Assembly (NCBI GenBank): GCA_016721725.1
Contig: JADKHN010000001.1
Span: 1,798,001-1,862,000 of the forward strand
Direction: 5' to 3'
Source of the DNA: Chitinophagaceae bacterium
GTDB lineage: Bacteria; Bacteroidota; Bacteroidia; Chitinophagales; Chitinophagaceae
Length of the DNA stretch: 64,000 nt
The position numbers were made by a program, and so were the translations under genes. The notes beneath the pieces are model-generated. The model ran no database searches. It saw nothing but the letters and a program-made list of their open reading frames with translations, and was not told the origin of the DNA. Shown here in pieces: positions 26,819 to 35,978 of this stretch (the first letter of the stretch is position 1; every line of letters starts with the position of its first letter).

Positions 26819-27171
26819 GAAAGGGTGTCGCCATCTGGCTTTTGCTGGCCACCATGCTATCCTGTAATGATCGTTCAGCCCGTAAGGCCAGGATATTGCC
26901 TCCGGAGAAAATGAGTACGGTGCTCTGGGATGTCATTCGTGTTGACGCCTTTACCACCAGTTTCATCCGGAAGGACACGACACGGGATCCGGTACTGGAG
27001 AATGCCAGGCTGCAACAAAGGGTATTTGCAGAACACCAGGTCAGCCGGGAGGATTTTTATGCCAGTTTTGAGTATTATAAAAAGAACAGCGCCCAATTCA
27101 AGCCCATCATGGACAGTATGGTCATACGGAAAACAAGGGAAAAGAATTTGAACTCATTACAAACCAATTAA
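26815..27171 (+). CDS. DUF4296 lipoprotein
   Basis: A 118-residue lipoprotein: short signal sequence with lipobox AxxMLSC, then the DUF4296 core (LPPEKMSTVLWDVIRVDAF, QRVFAEHQVSREDFYASFEYYKK). Function unknown. The stop of the PorD-like gene overlaps its start, and scoA begins 1 bp after its stop, so it is mid-operon. Confidence 0.85.
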   Translation: MRKGVAIWLLLATMLSCNDRSARKARILPPEKMSTVLWDVIRVDAFTTSFIRKDTTRDPVLENARLQQRVFAEHQVSREDFYASFEYYKKNSAQFKPIMDSMVIRKTREKNLNSLQTN

Positions 27172-27172
27172 G

Positions 27173-27868
27173 ATGAATAAAGTATATCCCGACGCCGATA
27201 AGGCCATTGACGGTATCATCGATGGAACCGTACTGATGCTCGGCGGATTCGGACTCTGCGGCATTCCCGAGAACTGCATCAGCGCCCTGGTCAGAAAAGG
27301 GGTGACGAACCTGACCTGCATCAGCAATAATGCGGGAGTGGATGATTTCGGCATCGGTTTGATGCTGCAAAAAAAACAGGTGAAGAAGATGATCTCTTCC
27401 TATGTTGGGGAGAACGCCGAGTTTGAACGCCAGCTCCTGAGTGGTGAACTGGAAGTGGAATTGATCCCCCAGGGAACCCTGGCAACCCGGTGCATGGCTG
27501 CAGGATATGGTATTCCGGCCATCTTTACCCCTGCCGGGGTGGGTACGGAAGTGGCCATCGGCAAAGAGACCCGTACATTCGACGGTAAGGAGTACCTGAT
27601 GGAATACGCTTTTGAAGCCGATTTCGCCATCGTAAAAGCCTGGAAAGGCGATACGGATGGCAACCTGGTCTACCGCGAGACCGCCCGTAACTTCAATCCG
27701 CTCATGGCCATGGCCGGCAAGGTCACCATCGCTGAAGTGGAGGAACTGGTCCCGGCCGGCATGCTCGATCCAGATCATATCCATACCCCCGGTATCTTTG
27801 TTCACCGCATCTTCCAGGGAGCGGATTATGAGAAACGGATCGAACAACGCACGGTGAGGAAGAAGTAA
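27173..27868 (+). CDS. scoA: 3-oxoacid CoA-transferase subunit A
   Basis: A 231-residue alpha subunit of family I CoA-transferases: GGFGLCGIPENCI (oxyanion/CoA loop), NNAGVDDFG, LIPQGTLATRC and FTPAGVGTEVA. With subunit B it exchanges CoA between succinyl-CoA and acetoacetate (or a similar 3-oxoacid), feeding ketone-body or short-chain acid catabolism. Closest to SCOT/ScoA in pattern; butyrate or acetate specificity cannot be excluded. Confidence 0.93.
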   Translation: MNKVYPDADKAIDGIIDGTVLMLGGFGLCGIPENCISALVRKGVTNLTCISNNAGVDDFGIGLMLQKKQVKKMISSYVGENAEFERQLLSGELEVELIPQGTLATRCMAAGYGIPAIFTPAGVGTEVAIGKETRTFDGKEYLMEYAFEADFAIVKAWKGDTDGNLVYRETARNFNPLMAMAGKVTIAEVEELVPAGMLDPDHIHTPGIFVHRIFQGADYEKRIEQRTVRKK

Positions 27869-27886
27869 ATGTTGCCTGGTTTAAAA

Positions 27887-27965
27887 AAAACGTTTCAAAC
27901 GTTTAAGTCGTTTAAAACGTTCGGGACACTTGAACATCATAAACCGCTTGAACGACTTAAACCCT
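27887..27965. repeat. Intergenic 9-nt-period tandem repeat with inverted arms
   Basis: Degenerate nonamers such as CGTTTCAAA, CGTTTAAGT, CGTTTAAAA, CGACTTAAA and CCCTTTCAA. GTTTAAGTCGTT (27901-27912) is perfectly complementary to AACGACTTAAAC (27951-27962), so the transcript can fold. It lies between scoA and scoB. Confidence 0.75.
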
Positions 27966-27986
27966 TTCAACCCTTAAACAATAAGC

Positions 27987-28649
27987 ATGTCGCTCGATAA
28001 AAACCAGATCGCCCAACGCATCGCGAAAGAATTGCAGGATGGATTCTATGTCAACCTCGGTATCGGTATCCCAACCCTGGTGGCCAATTATATTCCGGCC
28101 GGTATGAATGTGGTTCTTCAGAGTGAGAACGGTTTGCTGGGCATGGGTCCTTTTCCCTTCGAAGGTGATGAGGATCCTGACCTGATCAATGCCGGCAAGC
28201 AGACGATCACCACGGTTCCCGGGTCCGCTTTTTTTGATAGTGCCATGAGCTTTGGCATGATCCGTGCCGGAAAGGTGGACCTGACCGTTCTAGGCGCTAT
28301 GGAAGTGAGCGAGACCGGAGATATCGCCAATTGGAAGATCCCGGGGAAAATGGTGAAGGGGATGGGAGGGGCGATGGACCTGGTGGCCAGTGCCAAGAAC
28401 ATCATTGTGGCGATGATGCATACCAACCCGAAGGGCGAAAGTAAATTACTGCCCCGGTGTACACTGCCATTGACCGGTATGCATTGTGTGAAGAAGATCG
28501 TCACGGAACTGGCCGTGCTGGATATAACGAATGAGGGTTTCAAATTGCTGGAAAGGGCGCCAGGAGTAAGCGTGGAGGAGATCGTTTCCAAGACAGCGGG
28601 TAAACTGATCGTGGAAGGGGAGATACCTGAAATGATATTTGAAAGTTAG
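27987..28649 (+). CDS. scoB: 3-oxoacid CoA-transferase subunit B
   Basis: A 220-residue beta subunit. SENGLLGMGP holds the catalytic Glu that carries the acyl-CoA anhydride and thioester; NLGIGIPTLVANY and GAMEVSETGDIANW are typical. It forms the heteromeric enzyme with scoA, from which it is separated by a 118-bp spacer filled with the nonamer repeat. It ends before a convergent terminator. Confidence 0.94.
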   Translation: MSLDKNQIAQRIAKELQDGFYVNLGIGIPTLVANYIPAGMNVVLQSENGLLGMGPFPFEGDEDPDLINAGKQTITTVPGSAFFDSAMSFGMIRAGKVDLTVLGAMEVSETGDIANWKIPGKMVKGMGGAMDLVASAKNIIVAMMHTNPKGESKLLPRCTLPLTGMHCVKKIVTELAVLDITNEGFKLLERAPGVSVEEIVSKTAGKLIVEGEIPEMIFES

Positions 28650-28681
28650 GGGTCTGATGGCTTAGAGCCATCTTAACCCTT

Positions 28682-28720
28682 AAAAAAATCCCCCTGATCG
28701 CTCAGAGGGACTTTTTGATA
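28682..28720. terminator. Bidirectional terminator between scoB and pckA
   Basis: An A-run, then TCCCCCTGA pairing with TCAGAGGGA (one mismatch) around TCGC, then CTTTTTG. Confidence 0.75.
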
Positions 28721-28746
28721 GCTAACAATCGTTGTATGTTTTGTTA

Positions 28747-30351
28747 TCAAATCCTTGGTGCCGCGGCCAGGATCTCTTCATTGGCGCCGCTGGCGTATTT
28801 CTCGAAATTTTTAATGAATTGCTGAGCCAGGTTGATCGCCTGTTTGTCGTACGCTTCTTTGTCGGCCCAGGTATTGCGGGGATTCAGTATCTCTGAAGGA
28901 ACGCCGGGGCAACTGGTTGGCATCATCATGCCGAAGATCGGGTGAGGCTCGAATTCCACGTCGTTCAAATTCCCTTCCAGTGCCGCCGTGATCATGGCCC
29001 TGGTGAAGGGGAGTTTCATCCTGCTGCCGACACCGTAAGCGCCACCGCTCCAACCGGTATTGACCATCCATACGTTCACTTTCGTTTCATTGATCTTCTT
29101 GCCCAGCATTTCAGCATATTGCCCGGGGTGCAGGGGAAGGAACGGTGCGCCGAAACAGGCGCTGAAGGTTGATTTGGGTTCAGTGACACCGGCTTCTGTA
29201 CCGGCAACCTTGGCCGTATAGCCGCTGATGAACTGGTACATCGCCTGCCCGGCAGTCAGTTTACTGATCGGAGGCAAGACGCCGTATGCATCACAGGTTA
29301 AGAAGAAGATATTCTTGGGCGTTTTACCGATGGAGGGTTCAAGGGCATTGCTGATATAGGTCAGCGGATAGCTGACGCGGGTGTTTTCGGTGATCTTCTT
29401 GCTGCTGAAATCGATCTGGTTCGTACCCTCGATAAAAGTGACATTCTCCACCAGCGCCCCGGGGCGGATCGCATGATAGATCTCCGGTTCTTTCTCCTCG
29501 CTCAGGTCGATGCACTTGGCATAACAGCCGCCTTCAAAATTGAAGACACTGTCATTGTTCCAGCCATGTTCGTCATCACCGATGAGTAAGCGGTTGGGAT
29601 CCGCGCTCAGGGTCGTTTTGCCGGTTCCGCTCAGTCCGAAAAAGATGGCGGTATCTCCGTCCTTGCCCATGTTGGCGCTGCAATGCATGCTGAGCACATC
29701 GGCACGGGTGGGCAAAATATAATTGAGCATGGTGAAAATGCCTTTTTTCATTTCACCGGTATACCCGGTACCGCCGATCAGGATGGTCTTGTGTGTGAAA
29801 CTGATCACCGCGAAATTCTCCGCCCTGGTGCCGTCTGTTGAAGGATCGGCTTTGAAGCCCGGGGCCTGGATGATATGCCAGTGGGGTTCAAATCCCTCCA
29901 GGTCTTTTTCTTCCGGCCTGATGAACATGTTATAACAAAAGAGGTTGCTCCAGGGGTTTTCGTTGATGACCCGGAGGCGCAAACGGAAGGAATCATCGGC
30001 ACAAGCGTAGCAATCACGGACCCAGATCTCCTTGTCATCGAGATAGGCCAGCATTTTTTCCTTCAGGCTGAAGAATTGCTGTTCTTCAAAAGGTATATTG
30101 AAATCGTTCCAGTGCACTGTATTCTCCGTCATGGCATCTCTCACAGTGAACTTATCTTTCGGACTCCGGCCGGTGAATTTTCCGGTGTTGATCAGCAAGG
30201 CGCCGGTATCATTCAGTACCCCTTCTCCCCTTAATAAGGTCTGTTCGGCCAATTCTGAAGGGGATAGTTGGTAATGGATCTTGTCATTTGTACGTAAGCC
30301 CATGTTAATCAATGCATTTCTGGAAATTGTGATCTTGGAAGGAACTGACAT
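28747..30351 (-). CDS. pckA: Phosphoenolpyruvate carboxykinase (ATP)
   Basis: A 534-residue ATP-type PEPCK. Motifs: GLSGTGKTTLSADP (P-loop kinase-1a), IGDDEHGW (kinase-2, Mg/Mn ligands), FSACFGAPFLPLHP and NTGWSGGAYGVGSRM. It converts oxaloacetate and ATP to PEP, the first step of gluconeogenesis. The start MSVPSKITIS (30351) is chosen; the frame runs open to 30393, across the start of the predicted -7 box. It stands alone, converging on scoB. Confidence 0.97.
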   Translation of the reverse strand: MSVPSKITISRNALINMGLRTNDKIHYQLSPSELAEQTLLRGEGVLNDTGALLINTGKFTGRSPKDKFTVRDAMTENTVHWNDFNIPFEEQQFFSLKEKMLAYLDDKEIWVRDCYACADDSFRLRLRVINENPWSNLFCYNMFIRPEEKDLEGFEPHWHIIQAPGFKADPSTDGTRAENFAVISFTHKTILIGGTGYTGEMKKGIFTMLNYILPTRADVLSMHCSANMGKDGDTAIFFGLSGTGKTTLSADPNRLLIGDDEHGWNNDSVFNFEGGCYAKCIDLSEEKEPEIYHAIRPGALVENVTFIEGTNQIDFSSKKITENTRVSYPLTYISNALEPSIGKTPKNIFFLTCDAYGVLPPISKLTAGQAMYQFISGYTAKVAGTEAGVTEPKSTFSACFGAPFLPLHPGQYAEMLGKKINETKVNVWMVNTGWSGGAYGVGSRMKLPFTRAMITAALEGNLNDVEFEPHPIFGMMMPTSCPGVPSEILNPRNTWADKEAYDKQAINLAQQFIKNFEKYASGANEEILAAAPRI

Positions 30352-30658
30352 AGGTTGCTGTAATATTTTTAGATGAAGTAATCGTTGCCGCAAAGTTATG
30401 TCTTGTGTTTATTAATGTGTCAGACCGGTTGACCTGATAAATGGAAGTATTGCGGAGAGTAAGCTTTATTTATTTACGGAAATGAAGCCTTGAACGGTTT
30501 TATTGAACAGGATTCAATAAAGCTGCAAGAAGTTTGAATAAGACTGAATTTTCAACTTTTTGTCGTGTACTATGTACACAAAATCAGGGTTTCCCAGCCT
30601 TCATTTTGACCCAAACCAAATCTCTTTTAACTGTATATTGCAGTATAAATCAAAGCAC
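30352..30658. other. 307-bp divergent intergenic region with GTGTAC palindrome
   Basis: Contains a pckA -7 element (30391-30398), GTGTAC-TAT-GTACAC at 30565-30579, and a -7-like TATATTGC before the aminopeptidase gene. No small gene or RNA was recognised. Confidence 0.6.
30391..30398 (-). promoter_or_regulatory. -7 element of the pckA promoter
   Basis: Minus-strand TAACTTTG, an exact TAnnTTTG match, 39 nt before ATG 30351. No convincing -33 element. Confidence 0.5.
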
Positions 30659-31948
30659 ATGAAATATCTACCCCTCAATCCCGAACTGTTCATTCAGAAC
30701 CGGAAACGCTTTACCGAAAAAATGGATAAAAATGCCATTGCCATCTTCAACAGCAATGACGAGTTGCCCACCAATGCCGATCAGTTGCACCGGTTCAAGC
30801 AAAACTCCGATCTGATCTGGTTGACGGGTATAGAACAGGAGGATACCATGCTGGTCTTATACCCGGATAATCCGGACCCCAAGTATCGGGAAGTACTGGT
30901 CTTGGTTCGTCCGAATGAATTAAAGGAAAAATGGGACGGGCACCGGCTAAGGGTGAATGAAGCAACAGCCATCTCCGGCATCACTACGATCATCTGGCTG
31001 GATACGCTTGACGGCATGCTGCAACCCTGGATCCACTGGGCTGACACCATCTATCTCAACAGCAATGAGAACGACCGGAAAGCCAACCTGGTTCAGGTAC
31101 GCGATTACCGTTTCGCCGAGATGATGAGGCAGCGATACCCGCTTCATCAATATAAACGCAGCGCCAGGATCATGAAGGACCTGCGGGCGATCAAAACGGC
31201 CCTGGAAGTGGAAGTGATGCAAAAAGCCATTGATATCACTGAGAATACGTTCAGGCGATTACTGGGTTTCATCAAACCGGGTGTGATGGAGTATGAGATC
31301 GAAGCGGAGATCTTTCATTCCTTCCTCTCTCAGCGAGCGACAGGTCCTGCTTATGGTTCCATCATCGCCAGCGGCGACCGGGCACGAACCCTGCACTATG
31401 TGGAGAACAACCTGGAGTGTAAGGACGGTGAACTCATCCTGATGGATTTCGGGGCGGAATATGGTAATTATTGCGCCGATCTCACCCGGACGGTACCGGT
31501 AAACGGTAAATTCACCCGCCGGCAGAAGACCGTTTACAATGCCTGTCTTCATTTGCACCAATATGCGGCCAGTATACTCAAACCGGGCATCAGCATCATT
31601 GATTATACCGAGAAAATTGGAGATGAGGCCACGGTGGTCTTCCAGAAGATCGGGCTGTTAAGGAAATCGGACATCAAGAACGAGGACCCGGATAACAGGG
31701 CCTATCGCAAATACCTCTATCACGGCATTTCCCATCACCTGGGCATTGATGTGCATGACCTGGGCACCCGTACCGAGCCGGTGAAAGCGGGCATGGTCTT
31801 CACCATTGAACCCGGGATCTATATCGAGGAAGAACAAATGGGGGTACGCATTGAGAACAATTTCTGGATCACCCGTAACGGTAACAAGGACCTGATGAAG
31901 AATATTCCCGTCACGGTGGAAGAGATCGAGGCGTTGATGAAGAAATGA
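30659..31948 (+). CDS. Xaa-Pro aminopeptidase (M24B family)
   Basis: A 429-residue protein with an N-terminal AMP_N domain (about 1-150) and a C-terminal pita-bread metallopeptidase. The five dinuclear metal ligands are visible: Asp in LMDFGAE and CADLTRT, His in GISHHLGIDVHD, Glu in IEPGIYIEE and RIENNFWIT. It removes N-terminal residues before proline in cytoplasmic peptides. The start MKYLPLNP is chosen over upstream in-frame ATGs that run through a probable promoter region. Confidence 0.94.
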   Translation: MKYLPLNPELFIQNRKRFTEKMDKNAIAIFNSNDELPTNADQLHRFKQNSDLIWLTGIEQEDTMLVLYPDNPDPKYREVLVLVRPNELKEKWDGHRLRVNEATAISGITTIIWLDTLDGMLQPWIHWADTIYLNSNENDRKANLVQVRDYRFAEMMRQRYPLHQYKRSARIMKDLRAIKTALEVEVMQKAIDITENTFRRLLGFIKPGVMEYEIEAEIFHSFLSQRATGPAYGSIIASGDRARTLHYVENNLECKDGELILMDFGAEYGNYCADLTRTVPVNGKFTRRQKTVYNACLHLHQYAASILKPGISIIDYTEKIGDEATVVFQKIGLLRKSDIKNEDPDNRAYRKYLYHGISHHLGIDVHDLGTRTEPVKAGMVFTIEPGIYIEEEQMGVRIENNFWITRNGNKDLMKNIPVTVEEIEALMKK

Positions 31949-31959
31949 TGGTTGTGACC

Positions 31960-32007
31960 TAATGACTCAATGACCTAATGACCTAATGACTCAATAACTC
32001 AATGACT
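31960..32007. repeat. Six tandem octamers (T/C)AATGAC(C/T)
   Basis: TAATGACT, CAATGACC, TAATGACC, TAATGACT, CAATAACT, CAATGACT, back to back without gaps in the 160-bp spacer before pssA. Confidence 0.9.
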
Positions 32008-32108
32008 TTTTGATTCGCCGTCTTATACACTTTGTCTTAATGACCTTAACCCTTAAAGACTCTTTAATTTATAACTGCAGACCATCTGCCGTCTGTCGTT
32101 CTTAAACT

Positions 32109-32870
32109 ATGAAACAGATCCCCAACCTCTTCACCCTGCTTAACCTGGTATTCGGGTGCCTGGCCATTGTGGTGACCCTGCAGAATGGGATCATCATGCA
32201 ATACAACGCGGAGGGTAACCAGTTACTGGAAATCCCGGAGAAGATCGCCTGGGCATCTCTTTACATCGGATTGGCCGCAGTGGTCGATTTCCTGGACGGA
32301 TTCGTGGCCCGCTTATTCAAAGCGACATCGCCCATGGGCAAGCAACTCGATTCGCTGGCTGACGTGGTCAGCTTTGGTGTTGCGCCGGCCATGATCATCT
32401 ACCAGTTCCTTCGCATGAGCCTGGCCCGGGAAGAAGATGGCCTGAACGCATCCTTCTTCTGGCTGGTCCCGGTGTTCATCCTGGCTGCGGCAAGCGCCTG
32501 GCGGCTGGCTAAATTCAACCTGGATGATTCACAGGCTTACGGATTCAAAGGGGTACCCACGCCGGCCATGGGTTTGCTGGTGGCCGCATTGCCCATGATC
32601 TACTGGCATAATGATTCTGAAATAGTGGCCAACCTGCTTTTGAATAAATGGTTCTTATACGGACTGGTGGTTGTATTAAGCTGGCTGATGGTGAGCAACC
32701 TCCCCTTAATGGCGCTGAAATTCAAGGATTATACCCTGAAAAACAACCTGCCCAAACTCATTTTGCTGATCATTGCCGGGGTGGCCGTTTGGCTGCTGCA
32801 CTGGATAGCCGTTCCGGTCATTTTTGTGGCCTATATCATTTTATCTTTGCTATTCAAAAAACAACATTAA
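32109..32870 (+). CDS. pssA: CDP-diacylglycerol-serine O-phosphatidyltransferase
   Basis: A 253-residue membrane enzyme of the CDP-alcohol phosphatidyltransferase family. The signature D-x2-D-G-x2-A-R-x8-G-x3-D-x3-D is complete: DFLDGFVARLF followed by GKQLDSLAD. About seven hydrophobic segments. It makes phosphatidylserine, the precursor of phosphatidylethanolamine. The C-terminus is hydrophobic with a KKQH end. It is followed at 79 bp by purS. Confidence 0.93.
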   Translation: MKQIPNLFTLLNLVFGCLAIVVTLQNGIIMQYNAEGNQLLEIPEKIAWASLYIGLAAVVDFLDGFVARLFKATSPMGKQLDSLADVVSFGVAPAMIIYQFLRMSLAREEDGLNASFFWLVPVFILAAASAWRLAKFNLDDSQAYGFKGVPTPAMGLLVAALPMIYWHNDSEIVANLLLNKWFLYGLVVVLSWLMVSNLPLMALKFKDYTLKNNLPKLILLIIAGVAVWLLHWIAVPVIFVAYIILSLLFKKQH

Positions 32871-32949
32871 GTAACAGGTTGTTCGTTGATTCGACTGGTT
32901 ATGGCAACCCGATGAACAGGCTGTATTAAAACAAACAAAAACCAAACTG

Positions 32950-33195
32950 ATGATATTCTCTGTACAGGTAAAAGTAATGCCGCTCAAGGACCTGCTGGAT
33001 CCCCAGGGCAAGGCCGTGATGGGTGGATTGCAGAATCTGGGATTGTCTGGTATTGCGGATGTCCGGATCGGGAAACATATCGACCTCCAGGTGGAAGCCG
33101 GAAGCCGGGAAGAAGCAATGGCCACGGCTGAGGAAGCGGCAAAAAAACTACTCGCCAATCCGGTCATGGAAACCTTTGAAGTTTCTGTCATGTAA
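32950..33195 (+). CDS. purS: Phosphoribosylformylglycinamidine synthase subunit PurS
   Basis: An 81-residue protein matching PurS: KVMPLKDLLDPQGKAV at the N-terminus, then IADVRIGKHIDL and KLLANPVMETFEV. PurS bridges PurL and PurQ in the three-part FGAM synthase of purine synthesis. purQ and purL are not adjacent, so it is a lone gene here, unlike in Bacillus. Confidence 0.93.
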   Translation: MIFSVQVKVMPLKDLLDPQGKAVMGGLQNLGLSGIADVRIGKHIDLQVEAGSREEAMATAEEAAKKLLANPVMETFEVSVM

Positions 33196-33239
33196 ACCAG
33201 CGAACGGCCTTTAGCCTCTGACCACAGTATGGGTCCGGC

Positions 33240-33272
33240 TAACAGCTGAATGCGGGATCTTAAAAGCTGTTA
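33240..33272 (+). promoter_or_regulatory. Inverted repeat reaching the rsmI start codon
   Basis: TAACAGCT (33240-33247) is complementary to AGCTGTTA (33265-33272), whose last A is the first base of the rsmI ATG. The 17-nt loop would expose no other start. Confidence 0.5.
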
Positions 33273-33937
33273 TGCTATATATCGTACCAACCCCGATCGG
33301 TAATTTAGCGGATATAACCTTCAGGGCGATCGACGTTTTAAAAAGCGTGGACCTGATATTAGCCGAAGATACCCGCACATCCTCGGTGTTGCTGAATCAT
33401 TACGAGGTACAAAAGCCCGTCACCCCCTACCATCAGCATAATGAACATAAAGTGCTGGCCCATCTGACCGATCAGCTTGCTGGCGGTAAGACCATGGCTT
33501 TGCTCACCGATGCAGGCACTCCCGGTATCAGCGACCCCGCCTTTTTGTTGGTCAGGGAATGCATCAAGAATAATATCCGGGTCGAATGTCTGCCCGGAGC
33601 AACCGCTTTTGTGCCGGCATTGGTGAACAGCGGATTGCCGATGAACAGTTTTTGCTTTGAAGGATTTCTTCCACTCAAAAAAGGAAGACAGACGATGTTA
33701 AAGAAACTGGCCATTGAGGAAAGAACCATGGTTTTTTACGAAAGCCCGGTACGGCTGGTTAAAACGTTACAGGACCTCATGGTTTATTTCGGTGCGGAAA
33801 GGCTATGCTGTGTTTGCCGGGAACTGACGAAGAAGTTCGAGGAGAACAGGAGGGGTACATTGATGGAAGTTGCCGGGCATTTTGACAAAGCGGGTGTAAA
33901 AGGTGAGATCGTTATAGTAGTTGAAGGATGTAAATAA
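33272..33937 (+). CDS. rsmI: 16S rRNA (cytidine1402-2'-O)-methyltransferase RsmI
   Basis: A 221-residue tetrapyrrole-methylase-fold enzyme: VPTPIGNLADITFRA at the N-terminus, LAEDTRTSSVLL, LTDAGTPGISDPAF and ECLPGATAFVPAL. It 2'-O-methylates C1402 in the 30S decoding centre. It is shorter than the E. coli enzyme (no C-terminal extension). The start codon is part of an inverted repeat. Confidence 0.95.
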   Translation: MLYIVPTPIGNLADITFRAIDVLKSVDLILAEDTRTSSVLLNHYEVQKPVTPYHQHNEHKVLAHLTDQLAGGKTMALLTDAGTPGISDPAFLLVRECIKNNIRVECLPGATAFVPALVNSGLPMNSFCFEGFLPLKKGRQTMLKKLAIEERTMVFYESPVRLVKTLQDLMVYFGAERLCCVCRELTKKFEENRRGTLMEVAGHFDKAGVKGEIVIVVEGCK

Positions 33938-34039
33938 AGTTTATCAAGTGAGGAGTTCATCATGCCTGAATGGCACTCATCATTTTATTAGTTCGCATTA
34001 TCTTATTTTACCGAAATTTACTCCTGTTAAATCATGCAT

Positions 34040-35968
34040 ATGAAGAAACTATACTTTTTGCTCCTTGCTGTTATTGCCTTTCAATTTGTCGTGATCGCTC
34101 AACCTGATCGCTGGCAACAAAAAGCGCGATATACCATGAATGTTGACGTCGATGTAAAAACCAATCGCTTCACCGGGGTGCAAAAACTGGAATACACCAA
34201 TAATTCTCCCGACGCGCTGGACAAAGTGTTTTATCATTTGTACTGGAACGCATTTCAGCCCGGCAGCAGTATGGATGCCCGCAGTCAGGAACTGGGAAAG
34301 ATACTGGTTAACGGCCGGCCCGACTGGGATGGCCGGGTGAAGGACAGGATATCAAAACTCAGGGAAAATGAGATCGGATACCAGAAGGTCATCTCCCTCA
34401 AAATGAACGGCATTGCCCAGACCTTTTCAGTCCAGGGCACCATACTGGTTGTAAAACTGACCAGGCCGATCGCTCCTAAAAGCAAAGTGGTATTCGACAT
34501 GGAATTTGAAGCGCAGGTCCCCCTCCAGGTAAGGCGTAGCGGTCGTGACAATCCCGGTACCGGTGTCCGCTACAGCATGAGTCAATGGTATCCCAAATTA
34601 TGCGAATACGATTATGAAGGCTGGCATCCCACACCCTATATTGCCCGTGAGTTCTACGGGGTTTGGGGAGATTTTGACGTGACCATCAAGATCGATAAGG
34701 AGTATAAACTGGGTGGCACAGGCAGCCTGGTCAATGCCAATGAGATCGGCTGGGGATACGATGCGGCAAACTCACCGGAACTGAAACCCGTTAAAACCGA
34801 TAAGCGCCCCTGGCATTTCATCGGGCAGAATATCCATGACTTTGTTTGGGCGGCTGATCCCGATTATAAGCATATCGTGAAACAGGTACCCAATGGGAAA
34901 ACGGTCTTGCACGTCATTTATAATTACCGGGCTAACGACACAAAGAATGACGAGGCCTGGACGCTGGTTGGTGAAGCCGCGGTGGCTGTCCTGCCTTTTA
35001 TCGAATCCCATTTTGGCAAATATCCATACCCGCAATATTCTTTTATCCAGGGCGGAGATGGAGGAATGGAGTATCCGATGGCCACTTTACTTAGTGGTCC
35101 CGGACTGGGAACTGTATTTCACGAATGGCTTCACAGCTGGTACCAGATGATGCTGGGGACCAATGAAAGCCTGTACGGATGGATGGATGAAGGATTTACC
35201 GAGTTCGCCACCAACCTGGTGGAAGCCTATTACCGGGAAAATGTGACCAAGAAAAAATACGCCAATGATCCGGTCATGCTTCGCCGGATCGATTCCATCG
35301 CTGCCCAGTTGCCGCTGGAACAAGTCGCCAATTACAATGGTTACTACGCACTGGTCAGGAGTAAACTGGAAGAACCGCTGACCACCCATGCCGATCATTT
35401 CAATACCAATTTCGCGTATAGCCAGGCGGCCTATTCGAAAGGAGCCGTTTTCATGGAACAGCTGGGCTATGTCATCGGTTCGGAAACCCGCGATAAGCTG
35501 TTGCTTGAATATTACAAGCAGTGGAGATTCAAACATCCCAACAGCAATGACCTGGTCCGGATCGCCGAACAGTTGAGCGGTATACAATTGGATTGGTATA
35601 AGCAATACTGGTGCAATTCCACTAAAACGATCAATTACGCGATCGACAGTTTGTGGGAGGAAGGGGAAATGACCAAGATCAGGTTGAAAAGGGTGGGCCT
35701 GATGCCCATGCCTATCGACCTGCAGCTGAACTTCACCGACGGCAGTTCCGAGATGCACTATATACCGCTGAATCTGATGTTCGGTGAGAAGCCGGCTGAG
35801 AATGCGCTCATGAAAAGAGAGATCCATGAAGCCTGGGATTGGACCCAGCCCACTTACCTGGTATCCCTGAAAAGAAAGCTCACCTCGGTCAGGTCGGCAG
35901 AGATAGATCCCAGCAAGCGCCTCGCTGATGTCGAACAGAAGAACAACAAGATCGAATTGAACTGGTAA
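34040..35968 (+). CDS. Secreted M1-family metallopeptidase
   Basis: A 642-residue (or 644 with ATG 34034) aminopeptidase-fold protein with a signal peptide (MKKLYFLLLAVIAF, cut near VIAQ). The zinc site is HEWLH followed by E in DEGFTEF (HExxHx18E), and GGMEYPMA corresponds to the GAMEN exopeptidase motif. The N-terminal beta domain covers about 25-280. Likely periplasmic or surface-bound peptide degradation. No T9SS sorting domain is seen. The GNAT gene follows at 10 bp. Confidence 0.92.
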   Translation: MKKLYFLLLAVIAFQFVVIAQPDRWQQKARYTMNVDVDVKTNRFTGVQKLEYTNNSPDALDKVFYHLYWNAFQPGSSMDARSQELGKILVNGRPDWDGRVKDRISKLRENEIGYQKVISLKMNGIAQTFSVQGTILVVKLTRPIAPKSKVVFDMEFEAQVPLQVRRSGRDNPGTGVRYSMSQWYPKLCEYDYEGWHPTPYIAREFYGVWGDFDVTIKIDKEYKLGGTGSLVNANEIGWGYDAANSPELKPVKTDKRPWHFIGQNIHDFVWAADPDYKHIVKQVPNGKTVLHVIYNYRANDTKNDEAWTLVGEAAVAVLPFIESHFGKYPYPQYSFIQGGDGGMEYPMATLLSGPGLGTVFHEWLHSWYQMMLGTNESLYGWMDEGFTEFATNLVEAYYRENVTKKKYANDPVMLRRIDSIAAQLPLEQVANYNGYYALVRSKLEEPLTTHADHFNTNFAYSQAAYSKGAVFMEQLGYVIGSETRDKLLLEYYKQWRFKHPNSNDLVRIAEQLSGIQLDWYKQYWCNSTKTINYAIDSLWEEGEMTKIRLKRVGLMPMPIDLQLNFTDGSSEMHYIPLNLMFGEKPAENALMKREIHEAWDWTQPTYLVSLKRKLTSVRSAEIDPSKRLADVEQKNNKIELNW

Positions 35969-35978
35969 TGTATTGAGC

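Noticed and set aside
33947..33996. Possible terminator after rsmI
   Set aside because: The only pairing is a 4-bp TGCC/GGCA stem; the CATCATG and CTCATCAT parts are direct, not inverted, repeats.
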